A stretch of DNA of 64,000 nucleotides from Singulisphaera acidiphila DSM 18658. GTDB lineage: Bacteria; Planctomycetota; Planctomycetia; Isosphaerales; Isosphaeraceae. The DNA lies in contig NC_019892.1 in assembly GCF_000242455.2 (NCBI RefSeq), positions 1,550,001-1,614,000 of the forward strand, in the 5' to 3' direction. A model generated the notes under the pieces. That model made no database searches. It was given only the letters and a program-made list of their open reading frames with translations, and had not been told where the DNA came from. This document shows, piece after piece, positions 62,152 to 64,000 of the stretch. A program made the position numbers and the translations under genes. The first letter of the stretch is position 1. Every line of letters begins with the position of its first letter.

Positions 62152-63873
62152 ATGAGTGTGCGCCTTTCGCGACAGTCTTACGCAGGCAAGTATGGCCCGA
62201 CGGTGGGCGACCGCATCCGGCTGGCCGACAGCGAGCTCATTATCGAGATCGAACAAGACTATGTCGACTATGGTGAGGAGTCGATCTTCGGTGGCGGCAA
62301 GTCGATTCGTGACGGACAGGACCAATGCCCGGTCGTTGATCCGATGGGTCCGGATCACTGCGACCTGGTCATCACCAACGCGGTGATTATCGACCACTGG
62401 GGGATCGTCAAAGGGGATATCGGGATCCGGGGCGGACGGATCGTCGCCGTTGGCAAGTCGGGTAACCCCCTGACTCAGCGGGGTGTCGACCCTCGGCTCG
62501 TCATCGGGCCGGGGACCGAGGTCATCGCCGGCGAAGGCCGGATCGTCACGCCCGGTGGCATCGACACTCACATTCACTTCATCTGTCCGCAGCAGATTGA
62601 GACGGCCATTGCCTCCGGGGTCACCACGCTGATCGGCGGCGGCACCGGCTCGGCCACCGGGACGTGGGCCACGACCTGCACCCCCGGCCCTTGGAACATC
62701 ATGCGGATGCTCCAGGCATTCGAAGGTCTGCCGGTTAATGTCGGCTTGCTCGGCAAGGGCAACAGCAGCCTGCCCAAACCGCTGCGCGACCAGGTCGAGG
62801 CCGGGGCCTGCGGCTTGAAGCTCCACGAGGACTGGGGAACGACTCCCACCACGATTGACACCAGTCTGACGGTGGCTGACGAGTACGACATCCAGATCGC
62901 CATCCATACCGACACGCTCAACGAGTCCGGCTTCATCGACGACTCGATTGCGGCGATGAAGGGCCGGGCGATCCACAGCTTCCATACCGAAGGGGCTGGC
63001 GGCGGTCACGCCCCGGACATCATCAAGATTGCCGGCCTCCCCTACGTCTTGCCCTCAAGCACTAATCCCACCCGCCCGTTCACCGTCAACACGATCGACG
63101 AGCACCTCGACATGCTGATGGTCTGCCATCACCTGTCGCGGAACATCCCCGAGGACGTCGCGTTCGCGGAGAGCCGGATCCGGGCCGAGACGATCGGCGC
63201 CGAGGACGTGTTCCACGACCGTGGCATTATCAGCATGATGAGCTCTGACTCGCAGGCGATGGGCCGGGTCGGCGAGGCGATCGTCCGGTGCTGGCAGACC
63301 GCCCACAAGATGAAGGTGCAGGTCGGTGCTCTGGACAGCGATAGTGCTCGCAACGACAACGAGCGGGTCAAGCGCTACGTGGCCAAGTATACGATCAACC
63401 CGGCCCTCACCCACGGAATCGCTCACCACGTCGGGAGCATCGAGGCCGGCAAGCTGGCCGACCTGGTGCTCTACAAGCCGGAGTACTTCGGCGTGAAGCC
63501 CGAGCTGGTGCTCAAGGGGGGCTTGCTCGTTTCTGCCCAGATGGGTGACCCCAACGCCAGCATCGCGACTCCGCAACCGGTCTACCCCCGTCCCCAGTTT
63601 GCCGCCTTTGGCCGGGCCTTGTCGAAGTCATGCCTGACGTTTGTTTCCCAGTCGTCCATCGACAAAGGTATCGTCGAACGCTACGGCCTCCAACGCGAGG
63701 TCGCGGCGGTCCAAGGTTGCCGCACCGTCGGTAAGAAGGATATGGTCCGCAACGAGGCGACCCCCGAAATCCGGGTCGACGCGGACACGTACCAGGTCTG
63801 GGTCGACGGCGAGAAGGTCGGTTCCGACCCGATCGACGTGCTGCCGATGGCCCAGCGCTATTTCCTCTTCTGA
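62152..63873 (+). CDS. ureC: Urease alpha (catalytic) subunit
   Basis: The 573-residue protein has every active-site element: HIHF in [14 protein letters not shown] for nickel, the carbamylated Lys in [21 protein letters not shown] and GGHAPDI with further nickel ligands, the mobile-flap Cys-His in MVCHHL, and [12 protein letters not shown]. The length is usual for UreC (about 567-572). It needs UreDEFG to load nickel; ureF probably follows. It is intact. Confidence 0.98.
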   Translation: MSVRLSRQSYAGKYGPTVGDRIRLADSELIIEIEQDYVDYGEESIFGGGKSIRDGQDQCPVVDPMGPDHCDLVITNAVIIDHWGIVKGDIGIRGGRIVAVGKSGNPLTQRGVDPRLVIGPGTEVIAGEGRIVTPGGIDTHIHFICPQQIETAIASGVTTLIGGGTGSATGTWATTCTPGPWNIMRMLQAFEGLPVNVGLLGKGNSSLPKPLRDQVEAGACGLKLHEDWGTTPTTIDTSLTVADEYDIQIAIHTDTLNESGFIDDSIAAMKGRAIHSFHTEGAGGGHAPDIIKIAGLPYVLPSSTNPTRPFTVNTIDEHLDMLMVCHHLSRNIPEDVAFAESRIRAETIGAEDVFHDRGIISMMSSDSQAMGRVGEAIVRCWQTAHKMKVQVGALDSDSARNDNERVKRYVAKYTINPALTHGIAHHVGSIEAGKLADLVLYKPEYFGVKPELVLKGGLLVSAQMGDPNASIATPQPVYPRPQFAAFGRALSKSCLTFVSQSSIDKGIVERYGLQREVAAVQGCRTVGKKDMVRNEATPEIRVDADTYQVWVDGEKVGSDPIDVLPMAQRYFLF

Positions 63874-63887
63874 GTGGAACAGCCGCC

Positions 63888-63917
63888 GTCCGGGCCAGGG
63901 CCTTTCCCGGCCCGGAC
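63888..63917. other. Hairpin between ureC and the next gene
   Basis: A perfect 9-bp inverted repeat, GTCCGGGCC and GGCCCGGAC, with a 12-nt loop starts 15 bp after ureC. It could protect the ureABC message or attenuate the accessory gene. Confidence 0.45.
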
Positions 63918-63979
63918 GATCTGGCACGGTCTGCATCACAACCACTCTGCCTTACTCTGGCCTCGGACTTTAGATCTCG

Positions 63980-64000
63980 ATGAATCTCCGCTTGCTTCAG
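63980..64000 (+). CDS. ureF: Start of probable urease accessory protein UreF, cut by window edge
   Basis: Only seven codons are present, MNLRLLQ. UreF proteins typically begin with LRLLQLASPALPVG, and ureF commonly follows ureC or ureE, so this is the best guess. The real start and the rest of the gene lie outside the window. Confidence 0.45.

Noticed and set aside
1..64000. CRISPR arrays, rRNA and prophage genes
   Set aside because: No regularly spaced repeats, rRNA-like segments or phage structural proteins were found.

Overview
The window is high-GC bacterial DNA whose gene content points to the Planctomycetota, most likely the Isosphaeraceae (inference). It combines archaeal-type tetrahydromethanopterin/methanofuran C1 genes, a DUF1559 pseudopilin-like protein ([14 protein letters not shown] start, C-terminal DGSVKF), a Tat-exported DUF1501 protein, a pseudokinase-TPR protein and a giant NdvB-like enzyme. 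Replicon type and species cannot be told from the sequence. No rRNA, tRNA, CRISPR array or prophage was recognised.

Layout. 1-10.9 kb is a C1 island. On the minus strand lie fhcB-fhcA-fhcD, a HIR/SPFH membrane protein, fhcC and mch; mch runs off the left edge. Divergently on the plus strand lie an SDR, a dihydropteroate-synthase-like protein, a DUF447 protein and beta-RFAP synthase (cofactor synthesis). 11-31 kb holds a secreted DUF4380 protein, a lone Flp pilin, a 2974-residue cyclic beta-glucan synthase homologue, an ABC exporter, a DUF1501 protein, YjbQ, a pseudokinase-TPR protein and a protein made of three YbjQ domains. 31.6-37.7 kb is a minus-strand block: HemD-like, luciferase-like monooxygenase, old yellow enzyme, then SufS-SufE fusion and nitrilase. 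37.9-41 kb has a small membrane protein, DUF983 and a cupin read from a good sigma-54 promoter, facing a GAF/sigma-54 activator. 41.0-42.5 kb is a complete ISKra4-like insertion sequence with a probable -1 frameshift. 42.7-48.2 kb carries a GH95 fucosidase, a DUF1559 protein, a lipoprotein and a XylR/AraC-type regulator.

48.3-57.5 kb is the most unusual part, a compact stress-type island. It holds a TPM-domain protein, two short ribosome-hibernation (HPF/RaiA-like) proteins at its two ends, Rnk, small unknown proteins, a seven-bladed WD40 protein, and an NtrC-class response regulator with its kinase. Two nearly identical -24/-12 (sigma-54) promoters lie in it, one in front of the WD40 operon and one in front of a hibernation factor. 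I infer a local sigma-54 stress regulon controlled by the adjacent two-component system. Between the kinase and the second hibernation gene lies the decayed remnant of a SulP anion transporter.

58.1-64 kb is a urea/bicarbonate block: Tat-exported beta-carbonic anhydrase, two tandem urea channels, ureA, ureB, ureC and the first codons of a probable ureF.

All calls come from reading translations and motifs by eye; no database search was run. Starts were moved wherever a Shine-Dalgarno sequence or family length pointed to an internal codon, and these cases are noted.
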